Below are positions 23,617 through 32,623 of a DNA stretch of 34,036 nt, in pieces (the first letter of the stretch is position 1; each line of letters begins with the position of its first letter). The position numbers were made by a program, and so were the translations under genes. The DNA is from Varibaculum cambriense (GTDB taxonomy: Bacteria; Actinomycetota; Actinomycetes; Actinomycetales; Actinomycetaceae). The notes below the pieces were generated by a model that saw only the letters and a list, made by a program, of their open reading frames with translations, did no database searches and was not told the origin of the DNA. The DNA lies in contig NZ_PKHX01000012.1 of assembly GCF_002848005.1 (NCBI RefSeq), positions 1 through 34,036 on the forward strand, written 5' to 3'.

Positions 23617-25701
23617 ATGTATCAAATTGACGTCAAGAAGCAAGTCGACCACGTATTCAGCATCGCCAACTCGCTGCGCGGCACATATCAAGCCGACAAA
23701 TACAAAGACGTCATCATACCGATGACCATCATCCGCAGACTCGAATGCGCCCTAGAAGAAACGAAAGATGCTGTCTGTATAGCCTACGAGCAAGACAACT
23801 CCACACCCGACGCGATCTTAAAGCAGGTCAGCCGATACCCGTTCTACAATACAAGCCGCTACACCCTCGAGAAACTACTCGCAGAACCTGCGCAGCTTCA
23901 CCGTAACCTGAAGACTTATCTGGAGGCATTCTCGCCGAACATCCGCATGATCCTCGACAAGGAAGAAGGACTCGACTTCTTCAGCCAAATCGACAAAATG
24001 CACAAAGGCTCGCGCCTGACCGGTGTCGTCAGGAAATTCGCTGAGCTTGACCTTGCCCCCGAACGCATCAATAACGTGGCCATGGGCTACATGTTCGAAG
24101 AAATCATCCGACGGTTTTCTGAAAACGTGGAGGCCGGTGACCACTACACACCACGCGAAGTCGTCCGCCTCCTCGTGCGCCTTGGGTTAGCTGAGGGCAG
24201 TGAGGACCTGTTCGAGCCAGGCAAAAATATCAACGTCGCTGACGTGGCGTGCGGAACAGGTGGCATGCTTTCTGTGGCTAAGGAAGAACTCGCCGACATG
24301 GCTCCACAGGCCTCGGTGTACCTGTACGGGCAAGAGATTAACCCGGAATCTCATGCCATATGCCTGGCTGACATGCTGATCAAGAACCAGCGAGCGAACA
24401 GTATCCGGCTCGCTGACACCATGAAAGAGGATTGTTTCCCCGGCGAGTACATGCGGTTGCAGTTCGTGAACCCACCCTTCGGGCAACCGTGGGGCGGCAA
24501 AGATGCCGCTACCGGTGTGGAGAAAGCCGTGAAGGCCGAGCACGCCAAGCCCACCTCGCTGAGCAGGTTCCCCGCTGGACTCCCTGCCTCGGGTGATATG
24601 CAGCTGCTGTTTATGCAACACATCGTGTACAAGATGGAAAAAGACGCGGGCAGAGCCTGCGTCATCTCCAACGGCAGCCCACTGTTCTCCGGCGGGACCG
24701 CATCAGGTGAATCGCAAGTACGCAGATGGCTACTCGAAAACGACCTGATCGAAGCTATCATCAGCTTACCCGGCTCCCTGTTCTACAACACCGACATCTC
24801 GATCTACGTGTGGGTGCTGTCGAACAACAAGCGGCCCGACCGTAAAGGCAAGATCCAGCTCATCGACGCCACCGAGATGTGGACCCCGATGCGCCGCTCT
24901 CTCGGCAAGAAACGCCGCTATATCTCCGACAGTCAAATCAACGACATCGTCTCGATCTACACGGACTTCGCGGATACGGAGAACTGCAAGATTGTTTCCA
25001 CAGACGAATTCATCTACCACGAGTACGCCGTCTACCAGCCGCTACAACGTAACTACCGAATAACCGAGGAAAGGATTGCTGCGCTGGCCGAAGGTAAGTT
25101 TTCTGATACTATGCACAACCCGTCCAAGCTTGAAGAGCTGCGCTTGATCGATCCAGCTGACCGGAACACGAAACAAAACAAAACCCTCGCCGCCCTCGAA
25201 ATGGCCGAGCCCGTATTCGAACAAATGCTCACCATATTGCGAGAGAACATCACTGATCAGACCTGGCAAGACTCGAAAGAATTCATCAAGCACTTGCGAG
25301 TGGTCCTGGCAGACCTGCCAGACCACCGGGTCAAACAGACTGCAGCTCAGACGAAGACGATGCTGGATAAGATCGCCGACCGGCTTTCTGAGATCGATAA
25401 GACCGCGCCCATCCAATACGGCCGCAATGGCAAGGTCGTCCTCGACCCGGCAACCAAGGACACCGAAATCGTCACGCTCACCGAGGGTATCGAAGACTAT
25501 ATGGAACGCGAGGTCCTCCCATACGTGCCTGACGCAATCTGGGTTGATGAGGAAACGGATAAAGCAGTCAAGACCGGGGCAGAGATTCCGTTCACTCGCT
25601 ATTTCTACCAGTACGAGCAACCCGAATCCTCGGACGTGCTCATGGACCGCTTCTTTGGGCTCGAAGAAGAACTCGCCGACATCCTTGGAGCACTGCGATG
25701 A
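23617..25701 (+). CDS. hsdM: Type I restriction-modification DNA methyltransferase subunit
   Basis: 694-aa N6-adenine methyltransferase. An N-terminal HsdM helical domain (KQVDHVFSIANSLRGTYQADKYKDVIIPM) precedes the catalytic domain with AdoMet motif I VADVACGTGGM (207-217) and catalytic motif IV NPPF (285-288). The C-terminal third (from about 480) is a long helical extension usual in this subclass. AAAGGAG stands before the ATG. The stop overlaps hsdS by four bases. M2S1 modifies the recognition site and, with HsdR, forms the restriction complex. Codon use is more GC-rich and C-ending than the chromosomal genes to the left, suggesting transfer. Confidence 0.95.
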   Translation: MYQIDVKKQVDHVFSIANSLRGTYQADKYKDVIIPMTIIRRLECALEETKDAVCIAYEQDNSTPDAILKQVSRYPFYNTSRYTLEKLLAEPAQLHRNLKTYLEAFSPNIRMILDKEEGLDFFSQIDKMHKGSRLTGVVRKFAELDLAPERINNVAMGYMFEEIIRRFSENVEAGDHYTPREVVRLLVRLGLAEGSEDLFEPGKNINVADVACGTGGMLSVAKEELADMAPQASVYLYGQEINPESHAICLADMLIKNQRANSIRLADTMKEDCFPGEYMRLQFVNPPFGQPWGGKDAATGVEKAVKAEHAKPTSLSRFPAGLPASGDMQLLFMQHIVYKMEKDAGRACVISNGSPLFSGGTASGESQVRRWLLENDLIEAIISLPGSLFYNTDISIYVWVLSNNKRPDRKGKIQLIDATEMWTPMRRSLGKKRRYISDSQINDIVSIYTDFADTENCKIVSTDEFIYHEYAVYQPLQRNYRITEERIAALAEGKFSDTMHNPSKLEELRLIDPADRNTKQNKTLAALEMAEPVFEQMLTILRENITDQTWQDSKEFIKHLRVVLADLPDHRVKQTAAQTKTMLDKIADRLSEIDKTAPIQYGRNGKVVLDPATKDTEIVTLTEGIEDYMEREVLPYVPDAIWVDEETDKAVKTGAEIPFTRYFYQYEQPESSDVLMDRFFGLEEELADILGALR

Positions 25702-27023
25702 GTACTGGGACGATGAGAAATAGCGGCATTGAGTGGATCGGAGATGTGCCCGCGCATTGGGAGTTCAAACGCCTCAAATACGCATCGACGCTTGCAGGAA
25801 GAATTGGATGGCAAGGTCTTACCTCCGAAGAGTATCGGACCGAAGGTGTTCACCTCGTTACTGGAACTGATTTCAAGGAAGGGAGAATCGACTGGGACAA
25901 CTGTGTCAGAGTCTCTAAAGCACGATGGGCTGAAGCAACACAAGTGCAACTTCAAGAAGGAGACCTACTAATCACTAAAGACGGCACAGTTGGCAAGGTT
26001 GCCATTTGTAGAAACATGCCGAATAAAGCTTCGCTAAACAGTGGTGTAATGGTAATTCGGCAAAAGGTGCCCATGTCGACCCGCTTTCTCTACTGGGTTC
26101 TGCAGTCTCCTGTATTTGGGGGATGGTTCAGTGATGTGAACGCGGGAGCCTCGACGATCTCGCATCTCTATCAAGCTGACTTCTACAACTTTGGTTTCTA
26201 TATGCCTCCCACAGCGCGAGAACAAGAACAAGTTGCAGCTGTGCTCGATGTCGAAACCGCAAAAATCGACCATGCCATCGATCTATTACGTCAACAGTTA
26301 GAAACGCTGGAGCAGCTAAAGAAGTCGATCATTCATGAGGCTGTAGCGAAGGGGCTAGACCCCGCAGCATCAATGAAGTCCAGCGGAGTGGAATGGATTG
26401 GTGACATCCCAGAACACTGGGAGGCGAAAAAGCTCAAGTTCATTGCGAGCTTTGGAAGCGGCACAACTCCTGACTCAGGCGATTACTCTTACTATGACAA
26501 TGGGGAAATCCCGTGGATTCAGTCCGGTGACCTCTATAGAAAAGCGCGAATCACTAGAACCGAGAAAAACGTAACAGCTAAAGCGATTCGCGAATTGTCC
26601 GCACTAACAGTTTATCGAGCGCCTTTCGTGGTCGTAGCGATGTACGGTGCATCTGTTGGGAATACGTCACTATCCGAAATTGACGCCTGTTTGAATCAGG
26701 CTTGCTGCTATATTCGTGGCAATCGCCGCATGAGAAACGAGTATTTGCTCTATGCGATAAGTTCAGCGAGATCGGATTTGATAAGCAAGGCTCAAGGCGG
26801 AACCCAGCCCAATATTAGTCAAATCATTTTAAAGAATCAGGTCTTACCCATCCCGCCGATAAGTGAACAAAATGAGATTATTCTATACTTGCTCGCGAAA
26901 TGCTCTTCTCTTGATCGCGCAGCGAAATTGAAACAAAACCAAATGGAGATTCTCGTGAATCAAAGAAAATCCTTGATATTTGAGTATGTGACGGGTAAGC
27001 AGCGAGTGAGTGAGGTGGCATGA
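25698..27023 (+). CDS. hsdS: Type I restriction-modification specificity subunit
   Basis: 441-aa DNA-recognition subunit with two target recognition domains, each opened by the same motif: SGIEWIGDVPAHWE (residues 9-22) and SGVEWIGDIPEHWE (about 227-240). Each is followed by a conserved helical spacer (EQEQVAAVLDVETAKIDHAI; SEQNEIILYLLAKCSSLDRA). The two half-sites of the bipartite target should therefore be read by unrelated TRDs. Complete, with ATGA overlaps at both ends. The base composition of the second TRD is more AT-rich, consistent with domain exchange. Confidence 0.95.
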   Translation: MSTGTMRNSGIEWIGDVPAHWEFKRLKYASTLAGRIGWQGLTSEEYRTEGVHLVTGTDFKEGRIDWDNCVRVSKARWAEATQVQLQEGDLLITKDGTVGKVAICRNMPNKASLNSGVMVIRQKVPMSTRFLYWVLQSPVFGGWFSDVNAGASTISHLYQADFYNFGFYMPPTAREQEQVAAVLDVETAKIDHAIDLLRQQLETLEQLKKSIIHEAVAKGLDPAASMKSSGVEWIGDIPEHWEAKKLKFIASFGSGTTPDSGDYSYYDNGEIPWIQSGDLYRKARITRTEKNVTAKAIRELSALTVYRAPFVVVAMYGASVGNTSLSEIDACLNQACCYIRGNRRMRNEYLLYAISSARSDLISKAQGGTQPNISQIILKNQVLPIPPISEQNEIILYLLAKCSSLDRAAKLKQNQMEILVNQRKSLIFEYVTGKQRVSEVA

Positions 27024-30000
27024 TGGCTGTAGGTAATCCAATTGATGAAAAAGCGTTCCAGCGGCTCATTATTGACGAGCTGGTAGCGACTCACGAATAC
27101 ATCGAGCGTCCGCGTCGCGTGTTTGATCCGGTGTGGGCGATTGATGAGGAGCTTTTGTTTGCGTTTCTGGAGCGCACGCAGGGTGACAAGCTTGAGTTGT
27201 TACGTGCCGCATATAACGGTGGGGCCGATGCCACCATTCGTAACAAGATCATGCACAAGATTGGCTCCGATGGGCTAATACGTTCGATCTGGAACGGCGT
27301 GGACTTCGATGGTGGCATCCAGCTTGACCTGGTGTATCCGCGCCCGTCAGCCGGGTTCGACGCGAGGTCGCGAGAGCTGTTCGACGCGAACCAGCTGTCG
27401 ATCATGGAAGAGGTCTACCACAAGGACGGTGAGCGCATTGACCTTGTGATCTTCCTCAACGGCCTCGCGTTGTTCACCGTCGAACTCAAGTGCAACACCT
27501 CAGCCTCGGGTGACTATCGGAACGCTATCGCGCAGTACCAAACCGAGCGGGACTCTACGACTCGGCTGTTATCTCCTAAGATTGGGGCGCTCGCACATTT
27601 CGCGATGGACACCAACGAGGTCTACGTGTGCGCTGAGCTGAAGGGACGCGAATCGTTCTTCTTGCCGTTCAACCAGGGTCAGCCCGCTGGCGAAGACCCG
27701 CATAACGTGACCGGCGGCAACCCTCACAATCCGCAGGGCGTCAACACGTCCTACATGTGGGAGCAGATCTGGACGAAAGCAACCATCTTCGATCTGCTGT
27801 ACGACTTCATCTACATCGAGACGAAGCGGGATAAGCACGGTCGCAAGGTTGGTGAACATCCGATCTTCCCACGCTACCAGCAGCTGCGCGCAGTGCGTGC
27901 AGTCTCTAGCGACATGCTGCGTAGCCCTCTGCTGTTGAACTACTTGATCGAACACTCTGCTGGTTCTGGCAAGACGAAGACAATCTCGTGGCTAGCTCAC
28001 AAGCTCGCAAGCCTGTACAAACCGGGCACTGACGAGTTGCTCTACGACAAGGTCATTATCGCCACCGACCGTAAAGTCGTTGACAAGCAGCTCCAGGATG
28101 CGGTTACGGACATGGCGAAAGATTCCGGCATCATTCGGGTAATGGATAAGAACAAGACCTCCTCTGATCTTGCCAAAGCACTCGGTCTCGATCCAACGAG
28201 ACGTAAGAGCAGCTACCGGATCATTGCCACCACGCTCCAGAAATTCCTTTACTTGTCTGCTGGAGAGCTCGCCGGTTCGGGTAAACGCTTTGTGGTGATT
28301 ATCGACGAAGCGCACGGATCGACGAGCGGCAAGAATATGGCCTCCGTCAATGCCGCACTGGCAAGCGGAGATGCCCCGGATTCGTCTCTTGATGAGCTCG
28401 CCCAGTTCATATCCCAGGGGATGCGTTCATCGGCGCGCCAGTCCAACATTTCCATGGTTGGATTCACCGCGACCCCCACCGGGCGAACGTTGCAGCAGTT
28501 CGGCAAGCTCGATGAGCAAGGCCACTATGAAGCGTTCGACCTGTATTGCATGCGCCAAGCTATCGACGAGGGCTTCATCCTAGATGTCACTGCGAACTAC
28601 ACCACCTATGACGCGTTCTGCAAGATCGTTAAGGCAGTCGGCGACGATCCCGAATTGGAAAGCAAAGCGGCCAAACGCAAACTCACTCACATGATCTCCA
28701 CTTCGGAGGAAAACATCACCAACAAGCTGCAGGTGATGATCGAACACTTCACTTCGGTGGTTGCTCCCACGCTTCACGACAAAGCGAAGGCGATGATTGT
28801 GACCGCCGGTCGAGAGCAGGCGGCGAGGTACTTCCTTGCCTACCAGAAGATGAGAGCCGCTGACATGCCCCGTCTCGACAAGCACCAAGCGCTGGTGGCT
28901 TTCACCGGCGAAGTGGACGTCGACGGGAAAACGTGGAGCGAGGCAGGGCTAAACGGCTTCAGCGACGATCTCACCGCCGAAGAATTCGACACCGATAACT
29001 ACCGGCTGCTTATCGTTGCGGACAAGTATCAGACCGGATTTGATCAACCCAAGCTGTGTGCGATGTACGTCGACAAGACACTGCGGGGTGTCACAGCGGT
29101 TCAAACGCTCTCTCGACTCAATCGCATCGTTTACGATAAGCGCACTTTCATCCTGGACTTCACCAACGACTTCGAGGACATTCAAAGCGCGTTCGCTCCC
29201 TACTATGAGACGACGACGCTCACTGATCCGTTGACGATCAGCGACGTGCGGGAAACTTATCGACGGCTGATGGAACTGCAGATTTTAGACATCGATGATG
29301 TCGAGGAATACAACGAGCTCCTCGCCAAAGAGCAGCTCACGCACCGCGACAAGCAGCGGATGTGGTCGTTGATCGACGCGGCGGCTCGCATAGTGGGGGA
29401 CATGGAAGAGGAGGAAGCTGACGAGGCACGGCGCGTAATTCGCAACTTCATCAAGCAATACACGTTCTTGCTGCAGGTCATGCCCTTCGAGGACAAGGCC
29501 ATGCATATGGACTACAACTTTTGCACCAGCCTCATGCGAGCCATCGATGCAGGCCATGGAGGCGGCCTTGACTTCGACCTCACAGACAAGGTCACAATCG
29601 AGGACTTCAGGGTAGAAAAGAGCGATGAACACGAGGGTAAGCAGCTGGTCGCTGAACCTGAAGTCAAAATCGCCAAGGGTACCGGCAGTGGCCTAACCGA
29701 AACCCAGCTAGAAAAGCTCTCTAAGATCATCCAGGATTGGAACGCCCGCTACGGCACAACCTTCGATACCGACATCGCAGCAGGGTCACTCGTTGCTCTC
29801 CAAGCAACCTTAGCGAAAGACCCGAAGGTACAGCAGAGCGCGAGAGTCAACAGTAAGAACAGCTTCCGGCACACTGTTGAGGAGCAAACCCAAGGTGCCC
29901 TCATCGCTGGATACTCCCAGAACACCGAGTGGCACAAGTTCCTGCTCAACCAGGAAGAAGCCCGAAAGGAGCTCGTCCAGGCTTTCTCCGACGACATCTT

Positions 30001-30034
30001 CGACGCTTTGAAGGAGAAAATCCGAGAGAAGTAG
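27020..30034 (+). CDS. hsdR: Type I restriction endonuclease subunit
   Basis: 1004-aa translocating nuclease. The N-terminal PD-(D/E)xK nuclease has RIDLVIFLNGLALFTVELK (139-157). The SF2 motor follows: Walker A SAGSGKT (about 313-319), IIDEAH (about 427), FTATPTGRT, and later motifs in VADKYQTGFDQPKL and QTLSRLNR. The C-terminal helical part binds the MTase. All nuclease and motor residues appear intact, so the system is probably active. The start overlaps the hsdS stop (ATGATG, either ATG possible). It ends the hsdMSR operon. Confidence 0.96.
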   Translation: MMAVGNPIDEKAFQRLIIDELVATHEYIERPRRVFDPVWAIDEELLFAFLERTQGDKLELLRAAYNGGADATIRNKIMHKIGSDGLIRSIWNGVDFDGGIQLDLVYPRPSAGFDARSRELFDANQLSIMEEVYHKDGERIDLVIFLNGLALFTVELKCNTSASGDYRNAIAQYQTERDSTTRLLSPKIGALAHFAMDTNEVYVCAELKGRESFFLPFNQGQPAGEDPHNVTGGNPHNPQGVNTSYMWEQIWTKATIFDLLYDFIYIETKRDKHGRKVGEHPIFPRYQQLRAVRAVSSDMLRSPLLLNYLIEHSAGSGKTKTISWLAHKLASLYKPGTDELLYDKVIIATDRKVVDKQLQDAVTDMAKDSGIIRVMDKNKTSSDLAKALGLDPTRRKSSYRIIATTLQKFLYLSAGELAGSGKRFVVIIDEAHGSTSGKNMASVNAALASGDAPDSSLDELAQFISQGMRSSARQSNISMVGFTATPTGRTLQQFGKLDEQGHYEAFDLYCMRQAIDEGFILDVTANYTTYDAFCKIVKAVGDDPELESKAAKRKLTHMISTSEENITNKLQVMIEHFTSVVAPTLHDKAKAMIVTAGREQAARYFLAYQKMRAADMPRLDKHQALVAFTGEVDVDGKTWSEAGLNGFSDDLTAEEFDTDNYRLLIVADKYQTGFDQPKLCAMYVDKTLRGVTAVQTLSRLNRIVYDKRTFILDFTNDFEDIQSAFAPYYETTTLTDPLTISDVRETYRRLMELQILDIDDVEEYNELLAKEQLTHRDKQRMWSLIDAAARIVGDMEEEEADEARRVIRNFIKQYTFLLQVMPFEDKAMHMDYNFCTSLMRAIDAGHGGGLDFDLTDKVTIEDFRVEKSDEHEGKQLVAEPEVKIAKGTGSGLTETQLEKLSKIIQDWNARYGTTFDTDIAAGSLVALQATLAKDPKVQQSARVNSKNSFRHTVEEQTQGALIAGYSQNTEWHKFLLNQEEARKELVQAFSDDIFDALKEKIREK

Positions 30035-30154
30035 GGAACAATAACGCGCGCGAAAACCGCCCTGGTTCACCATCGTTGGGGCGTCGTAGCAAGCCATCCC
30101 ATCGCGGTGACCAGTGGCGTTCTGTGAGCAGATGACAGGCGGTTGCGCATCGAG

Positions 30155-30180
30155 AAACCCCCTAGTCAGAAGCGGGTTTT
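30155..30180 (+). terminator. Weak hairpin after hsdR
   Basis: AAACCC (30155-30160) pairs with GGGTTT (30174-30179) around a 13-base loop, followed by a T and a G-rich run. It lies 120 bases after the hsdR stop. TTGCGCAT occurs on both sides of it (about 30143 and 30186). A terminator role is plausible but weak. Confidence 0.4.
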
Positions 30181-30446
30181 GGGTTATTGCGCATGTCTGG
30201 GTGCCACGAAACCTTGTATCCATCGTGACCGGTTGTGCGAGTCAGCCTGTGGAACTGTAAACCGTTTAGCGTCAGCGAGACTTTTTAGCGTCTCCGCCCA
30301 AGCACGCACCCACTAGCTGAAATCAGCCTCAGGCACGTCGTCTCGATGACCCTAGCAGAGGCAAGTAAGCGAGTGAGCGAAAGCTAGAAACTTGCACTGC
30401 CAAGCCAAACCGCCCCTCCGCGCAACATAAAAATAGGACGCTCACT
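30181..30446. other. Intergenic region without a recognisable gene
   Basis: About 265 bases with no credible coding frame. One inverted pair, GCAAGT (30361-30366) and ACTTGC (30390-30395), could fold into a hairpin. Nothing else is recognised. Confidence 0.4.
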
Positions 30447-30590
30447 TTGTATCAAAATGAGCGCCCTAATGGTGCTGGTAATCCCTGACGGGATTACGCA
30501 CTATTTCGTCGTCCTTACTAATGAAAAAGCCCGAAGGTTTTTTCACCGTTCGGACTTCTCATGGTTACTTTCACTCTCATTTTGATACAA
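30447..30590. mobile_element. 144-bp element with perfect terminal inverted repeats (MITE-like)
   Basis: TTGTATCAAAATGAG (30447-30461) is exactly inverted as CTCATTTTGATACAA (30576-30590). Between them are two strong hairpins: GTAATCCC-TGAC-GGGATTAC (30478-30497) flanked by GTGC/GCAC, and AGCCCGAA...TTCGGACT (about 30529-30556) with an inner GGT/ACC pair. It has no coding frame. Size and ends fit a miniature inverted-repeat element, but a structured RNA or bidirectional terminator is also possible. No clear target-site duplication is seen. Confidence 0.6.
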
Positions 30591-30718
30591 CGCGATTTTT
30601 GGGTGCAAAGCGGGCGGTTTGGGTACAGTCTTCGAATGGATTCTTGCGAGACCGAAACAAATACTCTAGAACTTTCAAAAGTTGTTTATTGAGCTAGATA
30701 ATGCTGAACAAAATTTTG

Positions 30719-30870
30719 AAAGTCCGCTTCGCTCAAAACTTCACCTTCTGTCCCTACCGGAAACAACTCCCAACGGGTCTTATCCGTACGAGAGACGGTA
30801 CGTTCTGACTATGAGAAGAGAAACGATAGTAGGCAATAGCAAGGTTGTTATCGTTCTGGACGAATTTCTT
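30719..30870. repeat. 152-bp direct repeat, copy 1
   Basis: Starts AAAGTCCGCTTCGCTCAAAA and ends GACGAATTTCTT. It matches 32097-32248 without gaps, with about six substitutions (about 96% identity). It contains CGTAC/GTACG near 30785-30802. It directly follows, on the minus strand, a ribbon-helix-helix remnant, as copy 2 follows the complete gene. Confidence 0.9.
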
Positions 30871-30888
30871 CGCCACCTGTAAGGTCAC

Positions 30889-30942
30889 CCCCTCAGTATG
30901 TTCCTTCAACCATTCATGAATGATTGCGGCAATGGAGGTCTC
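30889..30942 (-). pseudogene. Ribbon-helix-helix protein remnant
   Basis: On the minus strand ETSIAAIIHEWLKEHTEG matches KSISAILHEWIEENAEEA of the complete protein at 32212-32436. A TGA immediately precedes it and no N-terminal strand or first helix is found upstream, so only the second helix remains. Reading continues into repeat copy 1 in a different frame from the complete gene. Confidence 0.65.
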
Positions 30943-30945
30943 TCA

Positions 30946-30972
30946 TTGTACTTTTGGTTAATATACTATAAT
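30946..30972 (+). promoter_or_regulatory. Possible promoter of the membrane-protein gene
   Basis: TTGTAC (30946-30951) and TATAAT (30967-30972) with a short 15-base spacer lie in a very AT-rich stretch, about 110 bases before the ATG at 31084. The -10 is perfect; the -35 is uncertain. Confidence 0.4.
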
Positions 30973-31083
30973 ATTATATTCAAATTATGGGAGCTGTTTT
31001 CTACCTTTTCAATTCAGATTTTTCTATGCTTGGAAGAATCTATGCTTAGAGAGGGAATGGCTCTGGCAGAAGGAGGAAATTGT

Positions 31084-32088
31084 ATGGGTGAAAGCGTCTC
31101 ATCATCAACCGCATACCCCGAGGGTCCAGAACTTCTCGATGGGCTCTATGTCGTCAATGGGTATCTACAGGATGCCAGCAAAAAGCTCAACCAGTACTGG
31201 GAGCTGGAGCGTAAGTTTCGAGGCGAGGTTGTACCAAAGCTCATAGAGACGAATACCCTCAGTGCTAAATCCCAGTACGGCCTTTTTGTCGCTGGCATGG
31301 CATTCGCCGGAATCTTCGGCGTCATCGGCCTGCTCGGCGGCGGGTTTTTAAACTTCATCTTCTGCCTGGTAATCGTCGGCGTTTTCGCGCTTGGAAAGGT
31401 AAAGCAAAACAAAAAGTTCTTAACAATTGGAAAGATTTTGCTTGTGGGGCTGCTTCTCGTATGGCTCGAAGGTCTAATCAAAGCCTTTTTGGCGATAGGT
31501 AGCAACTTTCTTGGGTTCTTGTTCTATCTCGTCATCAATGTCGGCGCCCTCGTTGCGGCATCCATAGGCGCAAAGAAAATCCGTGACAAATACAACGCGA
31601 AGCAACAACGTGATGCTGACGAAGCAAACAGAGCAATAAAAGCTAACAATGAATCGATAATTCAGTGGCGCAAGGAACTTGCATACGAGGTTCATGCCAC
31701 AGTCGCCGCGATGCAGGGTGAGACCGCCTCTTGGTACCCAGCCGACTACTACACCATCGATTGCTGTTCGGCGTTCATAAAGTATGTACGAAACCACGAG
31801 GCAGACACCGTCAAGGAAATGGTGAAGACCTACAAGGAGGACAAGTACCGCGAGCAAATGATAACAGGGCTGTCATCCATCAAGAATGGGGTCGACCAGT
31901 GCCTGTACAACCAGCAGAAGATGATTGCACTGCAAAAAGTCTCCAACCTCATCCAGATGGGAAATCTCGTGGTCAATCTGGCGAACAACCAGGCCATCAA
32001 CAGAGGCGCTGACGCAGCCGCGAGAGCCGCCTATAATTCTGGAGTCGCTGCCGAAGAACTCAAAAAGCAAAACAGGGGTTTCTTCTAG
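31084..32088 (+). CDS. Membrane protein of unknown function
   Basis: 334 aa when started at the ATG at 31084, which has AAGGAGGA upstream; the frame is open from 30898 but that leader overlaps the promoter region. An N-terminal soluble helix (LLDGLYVVNGYLQDASKKLNQYW) precedes about four membrane segments (roughly 66-84, 88-104, 115-136, 140-161). A charged helical region with NAKQQRDADEANRAIKANNE follows, then a soluble C-terminal domain with paired cysteines (YTIDCCSAFIKYVRNHEADT) and an Asn/Ala-rich end (NLVVNLANNQAINRGADAAA). I do not recognise the family. It lies between the two 152-bp repeats, so it may be cargo of a duplication or transposition. Confidence 0.75.
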   Translation: MGESVSSSTAYPEGPELLDGLYVVNGYLQDASKKLNQYWELERKFRGEVVPKLIETNTLSAKSQYGLFVAGMAFAGIFGVIGLLGGGFLNFIFCLVIVGVFALGKVKQNKKFLTIGKILLVGLLLVWLEGLIKAFLAIGSNFLGFLFYLVINVGALVAASIGAKKIRDKYNAKQQRDADEANRAIKANNESIIQWRKELAYEVHATVAAMQGETASWYPADYYTIDCCSAFIKYVRNHEADTVKEMVKTYKEDKYREQMITGLSSIKNGVDQCLYNQQKMIALQKVSNLIQMGNLVVNLANNQAINRGADAAARAAYNSGVAAEELKKQNRGFF

Positions 32089-32096
32089 CAACCAAA

Positions 32097-32248
32097 AAAG
32101 TCCGCTTCGCTCAAAACTTCACCTTCTGTCCTTACCGGAAACAACTCCCAACGGGTCTTATCCGTACGAGAGACGGTACGTTCTGACTATGGGAAGAGAA
32201 GCGATAGTAGGCTATGGCGAGGTTGTTATCGTTCTGGACGAATTTCTT
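32097..32248. repeat. 152-bp direct repeat, copy 2
   Basis: Second copy of the repeat at 30719-30870, offset by 1378 bases with no indels. It begins 9 bases after the stop of the membrane-protein gene and runs into the 3' end of the minus-strand ribbon-helix-helix gene, supplying its last ~12 codons. Confidence 0.9.
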
Positions 32249-32436
32249 TGTCTTTGCCAGTATTTCTCAGCCTCCTCTGCATTTTCCTCAATCCACTCAT
32301 GCAGGATCGCTGAGATGGATTTCTCCCTCTTGGCTGCGATGATTTTCAATCTTTTCTTATCCTCTGCCGTCACGGACAGTGTCAGTTTCGTTCGCCTGAC
32401 GTTTTCTGACGTCTTCTTTTCATCTTTCTTGTTCAT
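32212..32436 (-). CDS. Ribbon-helix-helix (CopG/ParD-like) DNA-binding protein
   Basis: 74 aa from the ATG at 32436; an ATG 12 codons upstream is less likely because the extension MIHEYVLIEEFD is unlike the family. The core RTKLTLSVTAEDKKRLKIIAAKREKSISAILHEWIEENAEEAEKY has the beta-strand followed by two helices of a MetJ/Arc fold. The last 12 residues come from the repeat copy. No toxin gene is adjacent on the same strand, so it may be an orphan antitoxin or plasmid/transposon-type regulator. ATCAT/ATGAT half-sites near 32469-32484 could be its operator. Its strand is opposite to both neighbouring genes. Confidence 0.75.
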   Translation of the reverse strand: MNKKDEKKTSENVRRTKLTLSVTAEDKKRLKIIAAKREKSISAILHEWIEENAEEAEKYWQRQRNSSRTITTSP

Positions 32437-32515
32437 ATCAAACTCTTCTATTAATACGTATTCATGTATCATGGTACGATGATGATAGATAAATCAGCCT
32501 TTTACGTGCCTCAAA

Positions 32516-32533
32516 GACCGTCTGAAGACGGTC
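32516..32533. other. Perfect hairpin upstream of the surface-protein gene
   Basis: GACCGTCT-GA-AGACGGTC is a perfect inverted repeat in the region between the divergent ribbon-helix-helix and surface-protein genes. It could be an operator or a short transcript-ending hairpin. A 90-base leader with AAAAAGGAGA before the ATG follows. Confidence 0.5.
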
Positions 32534-32623
32534 GAGCTTGCTTGTGAATGACTGTTCCTCTTCTGGACTGACATATACAGCCTTGCCAAAGATGGTCACC
32601 TATATGTAAAAAGGAGATTCTTT

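Noticed and set aside
24187..25620. Long minus-strand frames inside hsdM
   Set aside because: These are antisense shadows of GC-rich codons in a clearly coding gene.
30682..30882. 66-codon plus-strand frame
   Set aside because: It lies in repeat copy 1, antisense to the ribbon-helix-helix continuation, and lacks a ribosome binding site.
30898..31083. Long N-terminal extension of the membrane protein
   Set aside because: It crosses the AT-rich promoter and ribbon-helix-helix remnant; the ATG at 31084 has a strong ribosome binding site.
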